NCBI RefSeq assembly: GCF_003696365.1
Contig: NZ_RFFM01000002.1
Span: 434,001 to 498,000 of the forward strand
DNA: 64,000 nt
Origin: Stutzerimonas zhaodongensis
GTDB taxonomy: Bacteria > Pseudomonadota > Gammaproteobacteria > Pseudomonadales > Pseudomonadaceae
Direction of reading: 5' to 3'
In this document: positions 38,678-50,621 of the stretch, one piece after another
How positions within the stretch are numbered: position 1 is the first letter of the stretch
Layout of the letters: every line of letters begins with the position of its first letter
The notes under the pieces: generated by a model
Seen by the model: the letters and a program-made list of their open reading frames with translations, nothing else
Told to the model about the DNA's origin: nothing
Database searches by the model: none
Translations under genes and position numbers: made by a program

Positions 38678-39568
38678 TTATAGCCCGCGTTGCCACTCCT
38701 GGCGTAGCGATGCACGGCCCGGGTCCTCGATAGCCTGGCGCACCTGCGCCAGCAGCGCTTGCTTGTCTCGGCCGAGCGTTCCTTTGAGTACCAGATAGTT
38801 CGACGCGTGATCACTGCGGAACACGGTGTCGCGGAGTTCCAGGGAGTGCAGCAGGGTTTGCAGCTCGGCGAACAACGCCTGACGGTCGAGCGGCTCGAAA
38901 TCTGCGAATCCTTCGCGGAAACGCGACTCGCCACCTGGGAAGGTTACGACAAGTGTCGACAGGTATTCGGGCTGTGCCTGGTTCATCAATCGGGCGGAGT
39001 TCAACGCATGCTGTTCGCTGAAGGTCTTACCGCCCAGGCCGTTAAGTATCATCACGGACCGCGTGATGCCCGCCTGTTGCAGCTTGTCCAACGCGCTGAG
39101 CGTCGATTCGTAGGTCTCACCCTTATTGACCCGAGCCAGCACCTCGTCGTCGCCAGACTCCGCACCAACGTAGGCCATCTTGAGGCCCGCATCGGCAAGC
39201 TCCTTAAGTTCGTCGACCGACTTTTTGCGCAGGTTCCGCGGCAGGCAATAGCTTGAAACGCGCTCGACATCGGGCAGATGTGTTTGGATCTGCTGGAGAA
39301 TATTGAGCAATCGACGAGTCGGCAGGACCAGAGCATCACCGTCGGCGAGAAAAACGCGCTGGACGATCAAACGTTCGCCGCATCGCCGGATTTCTTCAAG
39401 CACCTGCTCTTCGTCACGCGCACGGAATTTCTTTTGCGGCTGCACATACATCTCGCAGAAGCTGCAGCGATTCCATGAGCATCCGTTGGTAACTGGCAAG
39501 ATCAGCGAATGAGCTTCACTTGGCGGCCGGAACACCGGCTCGATATAGCTGATAGGAAATGTGCTCAT
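38678..39568 (-). CDS. Radical SAM protein of unknown substrate
   Basis: A 296-residue radical SAM protein. The cluster motif is TNGCSWNRCSFCEMY, which is CX4CX2C rather than the standard CX3CX2C. It is followed by QPQKKFRARDEEQVLEEI, DGDALVLPTRRLL and a GLGGKTFSEQHALNSARL segment. The start is MSTFPISYIEPVFRPPSEAH at 39568. It lies between the DUF4823 gene and a TetR gene on the same strand. Related genes are annotated only as radical SAM. Confidence 0.85.
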   Translation of the reverse strand: MSTFPISYIEPVFRPPSEAHSLILPVTNGCSWNRCSFCEMYVQPQKKFRARDEEQVLEEIRRCGERLIVQRVFLADGDALVLPTRRLLNILQQIQTHLPDVERVSSYCLPRNLRKKSVDELKELADAGLKMAYVGAESGDDEVLARVNKGETYESTLSALDKLQQAGITRSVMILNGLGGKTFSEQHALNSARLMNQAQPEYLSTLVVTFPGGESRFREGFADFEPLDRQALFAELQTLLHSLELRDTVFRSDHASNYLVLKGTLGRDKQALLAQVRQAIEDPGRASLRQEWQRGL

Positions 39569-39617
39569 CGGGTGGACTCCCGCCTCGTCAGGCACTGATC
39601 GTCGCAGAGCAGGGCTG

Positions 39618-40238
39618 CTAGTCTCGCTTGCGCTTGTTGCCCATACGCACGCCGATATCCATCAGAAACTGGAAGAAGCCTTCCTGATCCTCCAGCACGT
39701 TGCTCCAGAACGGCGAGTGATAGAGCGCGACTGCGCCATGCACCAGCGCCCAAGCCGCGCAGTAATGGAAATAAGGTGGCACGTCCTCGAGCTTGCCTTC
39801 GGCGATGCGCCCTTTGATCAGCTGAGTCAGGTGTTCGAAGTTGGACGCCCGGATCCGGTGGAGTTCTTCAACCATCTCCGGCACCTGGTTGCCCTTCACA
39901 ACCTTCTCCTCGAGACGATCGAACAGGCGATAGCGTTGAGGGTCGCCCATGCGGAATTCGAAGTAGGCGCGAGAGAGGGCCTCCTTGTCCTGATCCAGGC
40001 TAGGAGAGTGCAACAGTTCATTCAAATCTCGCTCGTAGTCGAGCATCAGCCGTAGATATATCTCGGCCTTGGATTTGAAGTGCTTGTAGATGGTGCCTTT
40101 GCCGATTCCCACCTTGTCGGCGATCATCTCGACAGTGACGCTGTCTTCCCCCTGATCAAGGAATAACTGGAGCGCCGTATCGAGAATCTCTTGTTCGCGA
40201 CGGCGAAATTCGCGGACCTTACGGGATTCATTTTGCAT
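39618..40238 (-). CDS. TetR family transcriptional regulator
   Basis: A 206-residue regulator with an N-terminal helix-turn-helix: VEMIADKVGIGKGTIYKHFK at about residues 35-55. The C-terminal ligand domain resembles TetR_C proteins linked to lipid or fatty-acyl metabolism, but the ligand is unknown. The ATG lacks a clear Shine-Dalgarno. It diverges from a class V aminotransferase gene across 71 nt, and lies 49 nt upstream of the radical SAM gene; either could be its target. Confidence 0.88.
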   Translation of the reverse strand: MQNESRKVREFRRREQEILDTALQLFLDQGEDSVTVEMIADKVGIGKGTIYKHFKSKAEIYLRLMLDYERDLNELLHSPSLDQDKEALSRAYFEFRMGDPQRYRLFDRLEEKVVKGNQVPEMVEELHRIRASNFEHLTQLIKGRIAEGKLEDVPPYFHYCAAWALVHGAVALYHSPFWSNVLEDQEGFFQFLMDIGVRMGNKRKRD

Positions 40239-40309
40239 AAGAGGCTGCGGAGTGAAATCGAAGCAGAAGATTATGCCTGTTTAGTCAAAAAAAGCACGGA
40301 ACATCGCCC

Positions 40310-41443
40310 ATGAGTACAGTGAATGACGAATTTCCCCAGATCGACGGCATGCGGTACCTGAATCACGCCGCCGTTGCCCCGTGGCCACGCCGAGCGAGCG
40401 AGGCAGTGATCGCCTTCGCTCAACAGAATATGACTATCGGCGCACGCGATTACCCGCAGTGGCTCACTGTCGAAAATAGGCTGCGTGATCGACTGGTCAG
40501 ATTGCTTAATGCACCCAGCTCTGCAGACGTAGCCTTGGTCAAGAACACCTCCGAAGCGCTCTCGTTCGTGGCATTCGGCCTGGATTGGAAACCCGGCGAC
40601 CAGATCGTTATCAGTGACGAGGAGTTTCCTTCCAATCGAGTGGTATGGGAGGCGCTGCGGTCCCAGGGGGTGGAGGTCATTCAGGTCAGTCTCAAAAGCG
40701 GTGATCCCGAAAGCGCTTTGCTGACCGCATGCGGACCAAAGGTGCGTTTGCTCGCAGTCAGCGCCGTACAGTACGCCAGCGGTATAAGGCTGGATCTGGC
40801 ACGACTTGGAACGGGCTGCGAACAACGCGGTGTTCTTTTCTGTATCGACGCAATCCAGCAACTCGGCGCCCTGCCCTTCGATGTCCAGGAGTATCGCTGT
40901 GCGTTCGCCATGGCAGACGGGCACAAATGGATGCTCGGCCCCGAGGGCCTCGGTGTCTTCTATTGTCGCAGCGACTTGCGTGAGCAGCTCAAGCTTCATG
41001 AGTACGGGTGGCACATGCTCGAGCATGCGGGCGATTACGACCGCAGTGATTGGCAGCCGGCGTCGAGCGCGCGCCGCTTCGAATGCGGCAGTCCTAATCT
41101 GCTTGGCGCCATGGCGCTGGATGCCAGCCTTTCGCTGCTGGAAGAAGTTGGCATGTCGGCCGTGGGAAAGGCATTGACTGAACGCATCGAACATTTCCAG
41201 CGCGAGCTTTCAAGCATGCAGGGTATTGAGCTTCTAAGCCCCGCCAATCCACAAAGACGCGCCGGAATTATCACTTTCAGGGTCGACGACTGGGAGAACT
41301 CGACACTATTTCAACGGCTCAAAACGGAACAGATTGTCTGCGCGCAACGTGGCGGCGGTATCAGACTCTCGCCGCATTTTTATACCACTTCTGAGGTAAT
41401 CGAGCAGACTCTGGAGGTGGTTCGCAGCCTCGTCTCGAAGTGA
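40310..41443 (+). CDS. Class V aminotransferase-fold PLP enzyme
   Basis: A 377-residue PLP enzyme related to cysteine desulfurases and isopenicillin-N epimerase. LNHAAVAPWPRRASEAV opens the fold; PLP contacts are VALVKNTSEALSFVAFGL and DAIQQLGALPFD. The Schiff-base Lys is in FAMADGHKWMLGPEGLG. The position of the desulfurase catalytic Cys is occupied by AQRGGGIRLSPHFYTT, so it is probably not a desulfurase. Single gene, ending well before a terminator at 41610. Reaction unknown. Confidence 0.8.
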   Translation: MSTVNDEFPQIDGMRYLNHAAVAPWPRRASEAVIAFAQQNMTIGARDYPQWLTVENRLRDRLVRLLNAPSSADVALVKNTSEALSFVAFGLDWKPGDQIVISDEEFPSNRVVWEALRSQGVEVIQVSLKSGDPESALLTACGPKVRLLAVSAVQYASGIRLDLARLGTGCEQRGVLFCIDAIQQLGALPFDVQEYRCAFAMADGHKWMLGPEGLGVFYCRSDLREQLKLHEYGWHMLEHAGDYDRSDWQPASSARRFECGSPNLLGAMALDASLSLLEEVGMSAVGKALTERIEHFQRELSSMQGIELLSPANPQRRAGIITFRVDDWENSTLFQRLKTEQIVCAQRGGGIRLSPHFYTTSEVIEQTLEVVRSLVSK

Positions 41444-41530
41444 GAAATCAAGGCACGCGCAGCTATTCCAAATCCGTTTTAAAAAGCTGCGAATTGGCCG
41501 GCAGAGTGACTTATCCCGACCAATACTTCA

Positions 41531-41641
41531 GTTACTGGCCGTGCAGTCCCCCCAATGCCCGGCCAGCTGAGGGAGCGAGGAACGTGACCTCATACTCCTA
41601 ATGGTCTTGACCCGGCTTCTCTTAGACGCCGGGTTTTTTTT
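41531..41641 (+). ncRNA. Candidate small RNA with C-rich loop and strong terminator
   Basis: About 110 nt in the gap between the aminotransferase gene and aroP. It has a 5' hairpin CTGGCC/GGCCAG (41535-41540 and 41561-41566) whose 20-nt loop exposes six consecutive C. A single-stranded purine patch follows (GAGGGAGCGAGGAACG, with two GGA). The end is a strong terminator. A C-run in a loop is the kind of seed that pairs with Shine-Dalgarno G-runs, as in ErsA-type RNAs. No clear -10/-35 was found, so it could also be a long 3' end of the aminotransferase mRNA. Confidence 0.4.
41610..41641 (+). terminator. Strong Rho-independent terminator
   Basis: ACCCGGC and GCCGGGT arms (7 bp), extended by TCT/AGA past one mismatch, then eight T. 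It faces the plus strand, so it serves the aminotransferase gene or the candidate small RNA, not aroP. Confidence 0.9.
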
Positions 41642-41662
41642 GCCCAGCGTGGAGCAGACCTC

Positions 41663-43060
41663 TCAGCTAAGAGTGAAGCGCTTGCTTGTCAGCCGTATCC
41701 GAAAGCAGAACCAGATAAACAACACCCAGAACGGGATAGCGATGATAGATGTACGCAGCCCTGGCATCGACAACATGATAACCGCGATGAAAACCACGAA
41801 TGCCAGGCACAAGTAATTGCTGAACGGAAACCAGAAGGCCTTGAAGGAAGGCTCGATGCCTTGTGATCGCATCGACTTGCGGAATTTCAGATGTGCCAGG
41901 CTGATCATCGCCCAATTGATCAGCAAAGCCGCGACCACCAACGACATCAATAGCTCAAGCGCACCCTGAGGCAGCAGGTAATTGACCAGCACGCAGAGCA
42001 TGGTAACCAACGCCGAAAGCGCGATGGCCAGCACAGGAACGCCGCGACGGTTCACGCTCATGAACACCTTCGGCGCATCGCCCTGCTCGGCCAGTCCATA
42101 TAGCATGCGGCTATTGCAGTACACGCCACTGTTGTAAACGGACAAGGCGGCAGTAAGCACCACGAAATTGAGAATGTGAGCCGCCGTATCACTGCCAATC
42201 AATGAAAAGATCTGCACGAAAGGGCTGCCACTATAGGGGTCGCCTGCAGAGCCAAGTGTTTGCAGCAAACTGTCCCAAGGGTAAAGAGCGAGCAGCACGC
42301 TAAGCGCACCGATATAGAAGATCAGGATTCGATAGACGACCTGATTGATGGCCTTCGGGATGACGGTTTTCGGATCGGACGCTTCGGCGGCCGTTATCCC
42401 GACCAACTCCAGCCCACCAAATGAAAACATGATGATCGCCAGCGCCATGACCATCCCGCTGATGCCATTGGGAAAGAATCCGCCGTGACTCCAGAGATTG
42501 CTGAAGCTGGCCTGTTCTCCCCCGCGACCACTCAGTAACAGATACAGACCCAGCGCAATCATGCCAATGATGGCGCCGACCTTGATGATGGCGAACCAGA
42601 ACTCGGTTTCGCCAAAGGTTCGGACGTTGACGAGGTTGATCAGATTGATCAACACGAAAAATGCCGCTGCGGTTGCCCACGTCGGCACGTCTGGCCACCA
42701 GAACTGCACATACTTCCCAACGGCTGTCAGCTCGGCCATTCCGACCAGCACGTAGAGTACCCAGTAGTTCCAACCGGAAAGAAAGCCGGCATACGGCGTC
42801 CAGTATTTATGAGCGAAATGGCTGAAAGAGCCGGCTACAGGCTCTTCGACGATCATCTCTCCAAGCTGACGCATGATCAGAAAGGCGATCATGCCACCGA
42901 TGGCGTAGCCAAGAATCATTGACGGCCCGGCGCTGCGTAGCACACCCGCCGAACCCAGAAAAAGGCCCGTACCAATGGCTCCACCCAGAGCGATCAATTG
43001 AATATGTCGGTTCTTCAGGCCGCGCTGAAGCGGTCCGGTGCGCAGCGTTTCGCTGGACAT
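41663..43060 (-). CDS. aroP: Aromatic amino acid transport protein AroP
   Basis: Proton symporter of the amino acid-polyamine-organocation family, 465 residues, 12 predicted helices. The N-terminal RGLKNRHIQLIALGGAIGTG is the family signature. Close AroP wording includes WNYWVLYVLVGMAELTAVGK, EFWFAIIKVGAIIGMI and MFSFGGLELVGITAAEASDP. PheP is the nearest alternative, but the VGKYVQFW stretch favours AroP. Single gene; the 183-nt upstream gap to tatD held no TyrR-type box that I could recognise. Confidence 0.9.
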   Translation of the reverse strand: MSSETLRTGPLQRGLKNRHIQLIALGGAIGTGLFLGSAGVLRSAGPSMILGYAIGGMIAFLIMRQLGEMIVEEPVAGSFSHFAHKYWTPYAGFLSGWNYWVLYVLVGMAELTAVGKYVQFWWPDVPTWATAAAFFVLINLINLVNVRTFGETEFWFAIIKVGAIIGMIALGLYLLLSGRGGEQASFSNLWSHGGFFPNGISGMVMALAIIMFSFGGLELVGITAAEASDPKTVIPKAINQVVYRILIFYIGALSVLLALYPWDSLLQTLGSAGDPYSGSPFVQIFSLIGSDTAAHILNFVVLTAALSVYNSGVYCNSRMLYGLAEQGDAPKVFMSVNRRGVPVLAIALSALVTMLCVLVNYLLPQGALELLMSLVVAALLINWAMISLAHLKFRKSMRSQGIEPSFKAFWFPFSNYLCLAFVVFIAVIMLSMPGLRTSIIAIPFWVLFIWFCFRIRLTSKRFTLS

Positions 43061-43243
43061 GGCGTCACCTTATCTGGTCTGTGACGAATGATTGCCGAGC
43101 CCCGGATATGCAACAGGCCGATTCAAGCTCAATCGGCACGTCGACGCTGCAACGGTCGCGGGGTGGTATCGAAGCGGCGCGGATTGTACACGCACGAACG
43201 AGCCGTGGCTTGGCTATCACAAAGCTGCGACTGGGCACCGCAT

Positions 43244-44029
43244 CTAGGGATTGATCCGAGCCTGGGGAAAGAGCCGCTTGAAATTAGCGGTGGTCTGCGA
43301 TGCCAACGACTCGAAGTCAACGCCACGCCAATCGGCCAGGAACTCTGCAACTTCACGCACGTACTGCGGCAGATTCGATTTGCCGCGATAGGGTATTGGC
43401 GCCAGGTAGGGCGAATCCGTTTCCACCAGCAGCCGATCGGCAGGTATCCGGCGAGCGACGTCTCGCAGCGCATCGGCATTGCGAAACGTAACGATGCCGG
43501 ACAGCGAAATATAGAAACCGAGATCCAGCGCGGCCTTGGCCATGTTCCAATCTTCCGTGAAACAGTGCAATACGCCGGCCTGGGGCAGCGCTGCCTCGCG
43601 AAGCAGATCGAGCGTGTCAGAGCGTGCGGCGCGGGTATGGACGATGACTGGCTTGCCGCAGATCCGCGCAGCCTCCAGATGCAGGCGAAAGGACTGCTGC
43701 TGCAGTGCTGCAGCTTCAGGCTCGTAATGATAGTCGAGCCCGGTCTCACCGATTGCCACAACCCCAGGTGCGTCCAGCTCGCTGAGCAACCACTCCAGCG
43801 CGGGTTCGGTGCCTGGCTCCAGATCCAGCGGGTGGACACCTACTGAACAGTCGACGTCCTCATAGCGCTGAGCAAGTGCTTTGACCGCGGCGGTGTTTTC
43901 CGCACTCACGCCGATGCACAGGAAATGCCCCACACCTCGCTGACGTGCTGCATCCAAAGCCGTGTCGAGACAGCCGCCGTGTATGGAAAGATCGAGACGA
44001 TCAAGGTGGCAGTGCGAATCTACCAACAT
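43244..44029 (-). CDS. tatD: TatD family metal-dependent DNase
   Basis: TIM-barrel hydrolase with metal ligands in MLVDSHCHLDRLDL (HxH), Glu in VAIGETGLDYHYEP, His in PVIVHTRAARSDTL and VLHCFTEDW, and Asp in LLVETDSPYLAPIPYRGKSN. Length 261 residues. The start is the ATG at 44029, which gives the standard N-terminus. It is the last gene of the fabF-to-tatD block; its position after holB-pilZ matches YcfH-type members. Confidence 0.92.
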   Translation of the reverse strand: MLVDSHCHLDRLDLSIHGGCLDTALDAARQRGVGHFLCIGVSAENTAAVKALAQRYEDVDCSVGVHPLDLEPGTEPALEWLLSELDAPGVVAIGETGLDYHYEPEAAALQQQSFRLHLEAARICGKPVIVHTRAARSDTLDLLREAALPQAGVLHCFTEDWNMAKAALDLGFYISLSGIVTFRNADALRDVARRIPADRLLVETDSPYLAPIPYRGKSNLPQYVREVAEFLADWRGVDFESLASQTTANFKRLFPQARINP

Positions 44030-44134
44030 GGAAAAAACACCTGAAACGAAAGCGCGTAATTGTAAGGCAAAGATTGCCAATAAGTCGCATTCAGCTGTCG
44101 TTGATGTTGGAGGGGTAAAGGGGGAGGCAGGCGC

Positions 44135-44491
44135 TTACATTGTGTGGGTTGGGCGATCTGACTTCATCGCTCCGGCAAGATAGGTTTCGATTTTGTTTCG
44201 AGCAGTGGAGTCACCCTCGTTGAACTGCACACCGACCCCAGCCGCCCGATTGCCCTGTGCGCCTTTAGGCGTAATCCAGACGACCTTGCCCGCAACGGGA
44301 ATTTTTTCCGGTTCGTCCATCAGGCTGAGAAGCATGAATACTTCATCGCCAAGCTTGTAGCTCTTGTTGGTTGGGATGAACAATCCACCATGTTTGATGA
44401 AGGGCATGAACGCCGCATACAGAACGGACTTGTCTTTGATGGTCAAGGACAGGATTCCGTTACGCGGACCAAGGTTTGCAGGCAAGCTCAT
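44135..44491 (-). CDS. pilZ: Type IV pilus assembly protein PilZ
   Basis: Founding type of the PilZ domain, 118 residues, required for type IV pilus biogenesis. Contains NGILSLTIKDKSVLYAAFMP, KHGGLFIPTNKSYKLGDEVF and GVGVQFNEGDS. The Arg-rich c-di-GMP-binding N-terminal motif (RxxxR) is absent, as in other true PilZ proteins, which act through PilB and FimX-type partners. Located 31 nt after holB, as in P. aeruginosa. Confidence 0.93.
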   Translation of the reverse strand: MSLPANLGPRNGILSLTIKDKSVLYAAFMPFIKHGGLFIPTNKSYKLGDEVFMLLSLMDEPEKIPVAGKVVWITPKGAQGNRAAGVGVQFNEGDSTARNKIETYLAGAMKSDRPTHTM

Positions 44492-44522
44492 GCGGTATTC
44501 CTAACAACAATTCCGGTGGATT

Positions 44523-47194
<2,672 letters not shown>

Positions 47195-47198
<4 letters not shown>

Positions 47199-48016
47199 GG
47201 ATTGCTCGACAGATCAGCTACCAGACGCTGAAGTTTACGTGTGAGCGGACCTACCGACCAGACACTGGTCTCGAATTGCCGGACCGGCCAAACGCCATAC
47301 AGGCTGTTGCACACAAATATTTCGTCGGCACCGAGCAGTCGCTCCATCGAGATATCCGTGATCTGTGTTTTCACACCAGCCTGGCTGGCTCTGTGGAGAA
47401 GCTCTTCACGCATCACTCCGGCGACCCCGCAGCGCTCAAGCGAAGGTGTAAGAAGCTCGCCCGCCTTGACGATGAAGAGATTACTGAAGACCCCCTCGAC
47501 TACTCGACCAGTCATATCGCGCATCAGGCCCTCGGCATACGCCGAATCCTGCCATTCGGCCCGAGCAAGAACCTGTTCCAGGCGGTTAAGGTGCTTCAAA
47601 CCGGCGAGAGCGGGCTGCTCAGCAAGGCGAGTCGAGCACGGATAAAGATGTACACCCTGCTCGGCGTAGGCTGGCGGATAGTTCGGAGAGGGTGAACCGA
47701 GCGTGATGACCCGAGGCAAAATGGGATTGGGCTGAGCATATCCTCGCCTTCCCTCTCCTCTGCTGACGATTAGCTTGGCGACACCTTCTGCTAGCTCAGC
47801 ACTGAAGGTCGCGATCTGCTCGCGGACAACGTCAATATTGCAGGGAATACCTAAGCGCCGGCAGCCAAGCTCCAACCTTTGGAGGTGCCTGTCGAGAAGC
47901 TCAGGGCGGCCGCCTACAACCTTGATCGTTTCGAACAGGCCGTCTCCGTAAGCGAGCCCCCGATCATGGACAGACAACCCGTCAGCAGGCTGTCCGTCCA
48001 CCCAGCACAGTGTCAC
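47195..48016 (-). CDS. pabC: Aminodeoxychorismate lyase PabC
   Basis: Fold-type IV PLP enzyme making 4-aminobenzoate for folate. The sequence starts [20 protein letters not shown], with the family's [10 protein letters not shown] block. [15 protein letters not shown] holds the PLP Lys, and [14 protein letters not shown] and [10 protein letters not shown] follow. Length 273 residues. GTG start overlapping the fabF stop (GTGA). The fabF-pabC-mltG-tmk-holB order is shared with enterobacteria. Confidence 0.93.
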
Positions 48017-49257
48017 TCCGCGAACCGGCGCAATACCAGCGAGCCGTTGGTACCACCGAAACCAAACGAGTTGGAAACGGCAACGTCGATGGTCCTCGGT
48101 TTAGCCTCATGCGGTACGAAGTCGAGGTCGCAGCCCTCGCCAGGCTCATCGAGGTTGATGGTGGGCGGCGCCACTTGGTCGCGAATGGCTAGTACGCTGA
48201 AAATCGCCTCGACGGCTCCCGCAGCACCTAGCAGGTGGCCGACCATGGACTTGGTCGAACTTACCGACAAATCATAAGCATGACTGCCAAAAACAGTTCT
48301 GATGGCAGCCGCCTCAGCCTTGTCACCGGCAGGGGTCGAGGTACCGTGAGCATTGATGTAGTGGACCTGTGCGGGATCTATTCGCGCGTCCTGGATCGCA
48401 TTACGAATGCAACGAGCTGCGCCTGCACCGTCGTCTGGTGGCGACGTCATATGAAACGCATCCGCGCTCATACCGAAGCCGATCAGCTCCGCATAAATTT
48501 TTGCGCCGCGGGCCTTCGCATGCTCCAGCTCTTCCAGAACCAGCGCACCGGCGCCGTCGGACAATACAAAGCCATCCCGGTCCTTGTCCCAAGGGCGGCT
48601 CGCCGCGGCCGGATCTTCATTACGAGTCGACAACGCTCGGGCTGCTGCAAAACCGCCGATACCCAGTCCGCTTGCGGCCATTTCAGAGCCGCCAGCAATC
48701 ATCACGTCCGCTTCGCCGTAGGCGATGTTGCGTGCTGCCATGCCAATGCAATGAGTACCGGTCGTACATGCAGTAGCGATGGCGTAATTGGGACCCTGCA
48801 GCCCTAGATGGATCGACAGAAAGCCCGAGACCATATTGATGATTGAGCCGGGAACGAAAAACGGCGAGATGCGCCGAGGACCTTGCTCTATTAGCGCCTT
48901 GCAGCTGCTTTCGATATTCGTCAAGCCGCCAATGCCGGAACCCATGGCTACGCCGATGCGCTCGCGATTGGCATCGGTGATTTCCAACCCGGAGTCACTG
49001 ACCGCCTGGAAACTGGCTGCGAGGCCGTACTGAATGAAGAGGTCGAGCTTACGTGCCTCCTTTGCTGGCAGATATTGCTCAACATCGAAGTTCTTTACCG
49101 ATCCGCCAAAACGAGTGGAGTAGGCGGAAAGGTCCATGTGCTCAATCAGGCCGATACCACTGCGGCCGGCGAGAATCCCCTGCCAGCTGCTTGGCACATC
49201 GTTACCCAACGGCGACAGCATGCCCATCCCGGTGATTACGACGCGTCTACGCGACAC
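48013..49257 (-). CDS. fabF: 3-oxoacyl-ACP synthase II FabF
   Basis: Chain-elongating beta-ketoacyl-ACP synthase (KAS II). Catalytic Cys in [18 protein letters not shown] near residue 163, first His in [13 protein letters not shown] and second in [17 protein letters not shown]. Length 414 residues. GTG start with AAGGAG 6 nt upstream. It follows acpP across 179 nt that includes the acpP terminator. Confidence 0.96.
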   Translation of the reverse strand: MSRRRVVITGMGMLSPLGNDVPSSWQGILAGRSGIGLIEHMDLSAYSTRFGGSVKNFDVEQYLPAKEARKLDLFIQYGLAASFQAVSDSGLEITDANRERIGVAMGSGIGGLTNIESSCKALIEQGPRRISPFFVPGSIINMVSGFLSIHLGLQGPNYAIATACTTGTHCIGMAARNIAYGEADVMIAGGSEMAASGLGIGGFAAARALSTRNEDPAAASRPWDKDRDGFVLSDGAGALVLEELEHAKARGAKIYAELIGFGMSADAFHMTSPPDDGAGAARCIRNAIQDARIDPAQVHYINAHGTSTPAGDKAEAAAIRTVFGSHAYDLSVSSTKSMVGHLLGAAGAVEAIFSVLAIRDQVAPPTINLDEPGEGCDLDFVPHEAKPRTIDVAVSNSFGFGGTNGSLVLRRFAE

Positions 49258-49373
49258 AGCATTCTCCTTGCATTATTCGCCACACTCGTCGCCGCCGGAA
49301 TCTGCAACGGACAAGGAGTTGGCCTTCACAGACGGCGGCCGTTAAGCACAACCAGCTTTTTCAACTAACTCAA

Positions 49374-49411
49374 ACAAAAGCCGCACTGCCCTGTTCAGGA
49401 GCAGTGCGGCT
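49374..49411 (-). terminator. Rho-independent terminator after acpP
   Basis: On the minus strand a perfect 11-bp stem AGCCGCACTGC/GCAGTGCGGCT with an 11-nt loop, followed by TTTGTTTG. It lies about 25 nt after the acpP stop and should keep acpP mRNA separate from fabF. Confidence 0.85.
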
Positions 49412-49436
49412 TACTGGTTCGAAGCAGGATTACAAC

Positions 49437-49673
49437 TTATTGCGCGTGCGCGTTGATGTAATCGATAGCTTCTTGAACAGTGGTGATCTTCTCGGCCTGC
49501 TCGTCAGGGATTTCAGTTTCGAATTCCTCTTCCAGAGCCATCACCAGCTCAACGGTGTCAAGGGAGTCGGCACCCAGGTCTTCGACGAAGGAAGCGCTGT
49601 TGGTGACTTCCTCTTCTTTGACGCCAAGTTGCTCGGCAACGATTTTCTTGACGCGTTCTTCGATGGTGCTCAT
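49437..49673 (-). CDS. acpP: Acyl carrier protein AcpP
   Basis: Central carrier of fatty-acid synthesis, 78 residues, acidic. The phosphopantetheine attachment site is [19 protein letters not shown] (Ser near residue 38). [20 protein letters not shown] is the standard N-terminus. GGAG lies upstream of the ATG, and a strong promoter of its own lies at 49724-49751, consistent with the very high expression known for acpP. Confidence 0.98.
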
Positions 49674-49723
49674 ACCTTGTTTTCACTCCTATGGAAAAAT
49701 CAGGCAGCTGGTCTGCGCGGTAG

Positions 49724-49751
49724 TGTATAGAAAGCGTTTTCCGCATTTCAA
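49724..49751 (-). promoter_or_regulatory. Sigma-70 promoter of acpP
   Basis: TTGAAA, 16-bp spacer, TATACA on the minus strand, about 50 nt before the acpP ATG. Good match on both boxes. Confidence 0.65.
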
Positions 49752-49863
49752 GCTGAAAGCGGGCAAGCATGACTCCGCTTTCAACCATCTGTCTATAACC
49801 AAACCGCAGTTTTATAACGAAACGGACCAGCCTTAATTACAGCAATATGCCTTGGACGTCACG

Positions 49864-50607
49864 TTAGCTCATATACATGCCGCCGTTCACCGGAACGGTT
49901 GCACCGGTAACGTAGCCAGCACCGTCTGAAGCGAGAAAAGCGACAACCTTGGCAATTTCTTCCGCTTGACCGAGACGTCCCAGAGGGATCTGCCCCAACA
50001 AAGCGTCACGCTGAGCTTCAGGAAGCTCACGAGTCATATCCGTATCGATGAAGCCAGGCGCAACGGCGTTGACCGTAATTCCCCGTGAACCGACTTCTCG
50101 CGCCAGCGCCCGACTGAAGCCCTCGAGCCCGGCCTTGGCTGCGGCGTAGTTTACCTGCCCGGCGTTGCCCATGGCACCCACCACCGAACCGATACTGATA
50201 ATTCTGCCCCAGCGAGCTTTGGTCATGCCGCGCAGAACGCCTTTGGTAAGGCGATACAAGCTGTTGAGATTGGTGTTGATTACGTCATGCCATTCGTCAT
50301 CCTTCATCCGCAACATGAGGTTATCGCGGGTGATGCCTGCGTTATTGACTAGAATCGCGGGCTGACCAAGATGCTGCTGAATATGCTCCAACGTGCTGGC
50401 AACGGACTCGTCGCTGGTAACATCAAGCACCAGGCCGGCGCCTTCTATGCCGTTCTGTTTCAATGTCTCAGCGATGCGCTCAGCACCCGATGAAGAAGTC
50501 GCAGTGCCGATCACTATCGCGCCTTGCCGGCCGAGCTCAAGCGCAATGGCCTGACCGATACCGCGGCTTGCACCGGTCACCAGAGCGACCTTGCCTTGCA
50601 GATTCAT
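49864..50607 (-). CDS. fabG: 3-oxoacyl-ACP reductase FabG
   Basis: NADPH-dependent short-chain dehydrogenase. Cofactor loop VTGASRGIGQAIALELG, NNAGITRDN, and catalytic Ser-Tyr-Lys in IISIGSVVGAMGNAGQVNYA and following AAAKAG. Length 247 residues. AGGAGATATTT precedes the ATG. It lies 14 nt after fabD. Confidence 0.97.
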   Translation of the reverse strand: MNLQGKVALVTGASRGIGQAIALELGRQGAIVIGTATSSSGAERIAETLKQNGIEGAGLVLDVTSDESVASTLEHIQQHLGQPAILVNNAGITRDNLMLRMKDDEWHDVINTNLNSLYRLTKGVLRGMTKARWGRIISIGSVVGAMGNAGQVNYAAAKAGLEGFSRALAREVGSRGITVNAVAPGFIDTDMTRELPEAQRDALLGQIPLGRLGQAEEIAKVVAFLASDGAGYVTGATVPVNGGMYMS

Positions 50608-50621
50608 AAATATCTCCTAGT

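Noticed and set aside
40271..41194. 307-codon open frame opposite the class V aminotransferase gene
   Set aside because: The plus-strand frame has clear PLP-enzyme motifs, while the antisense frame has none.
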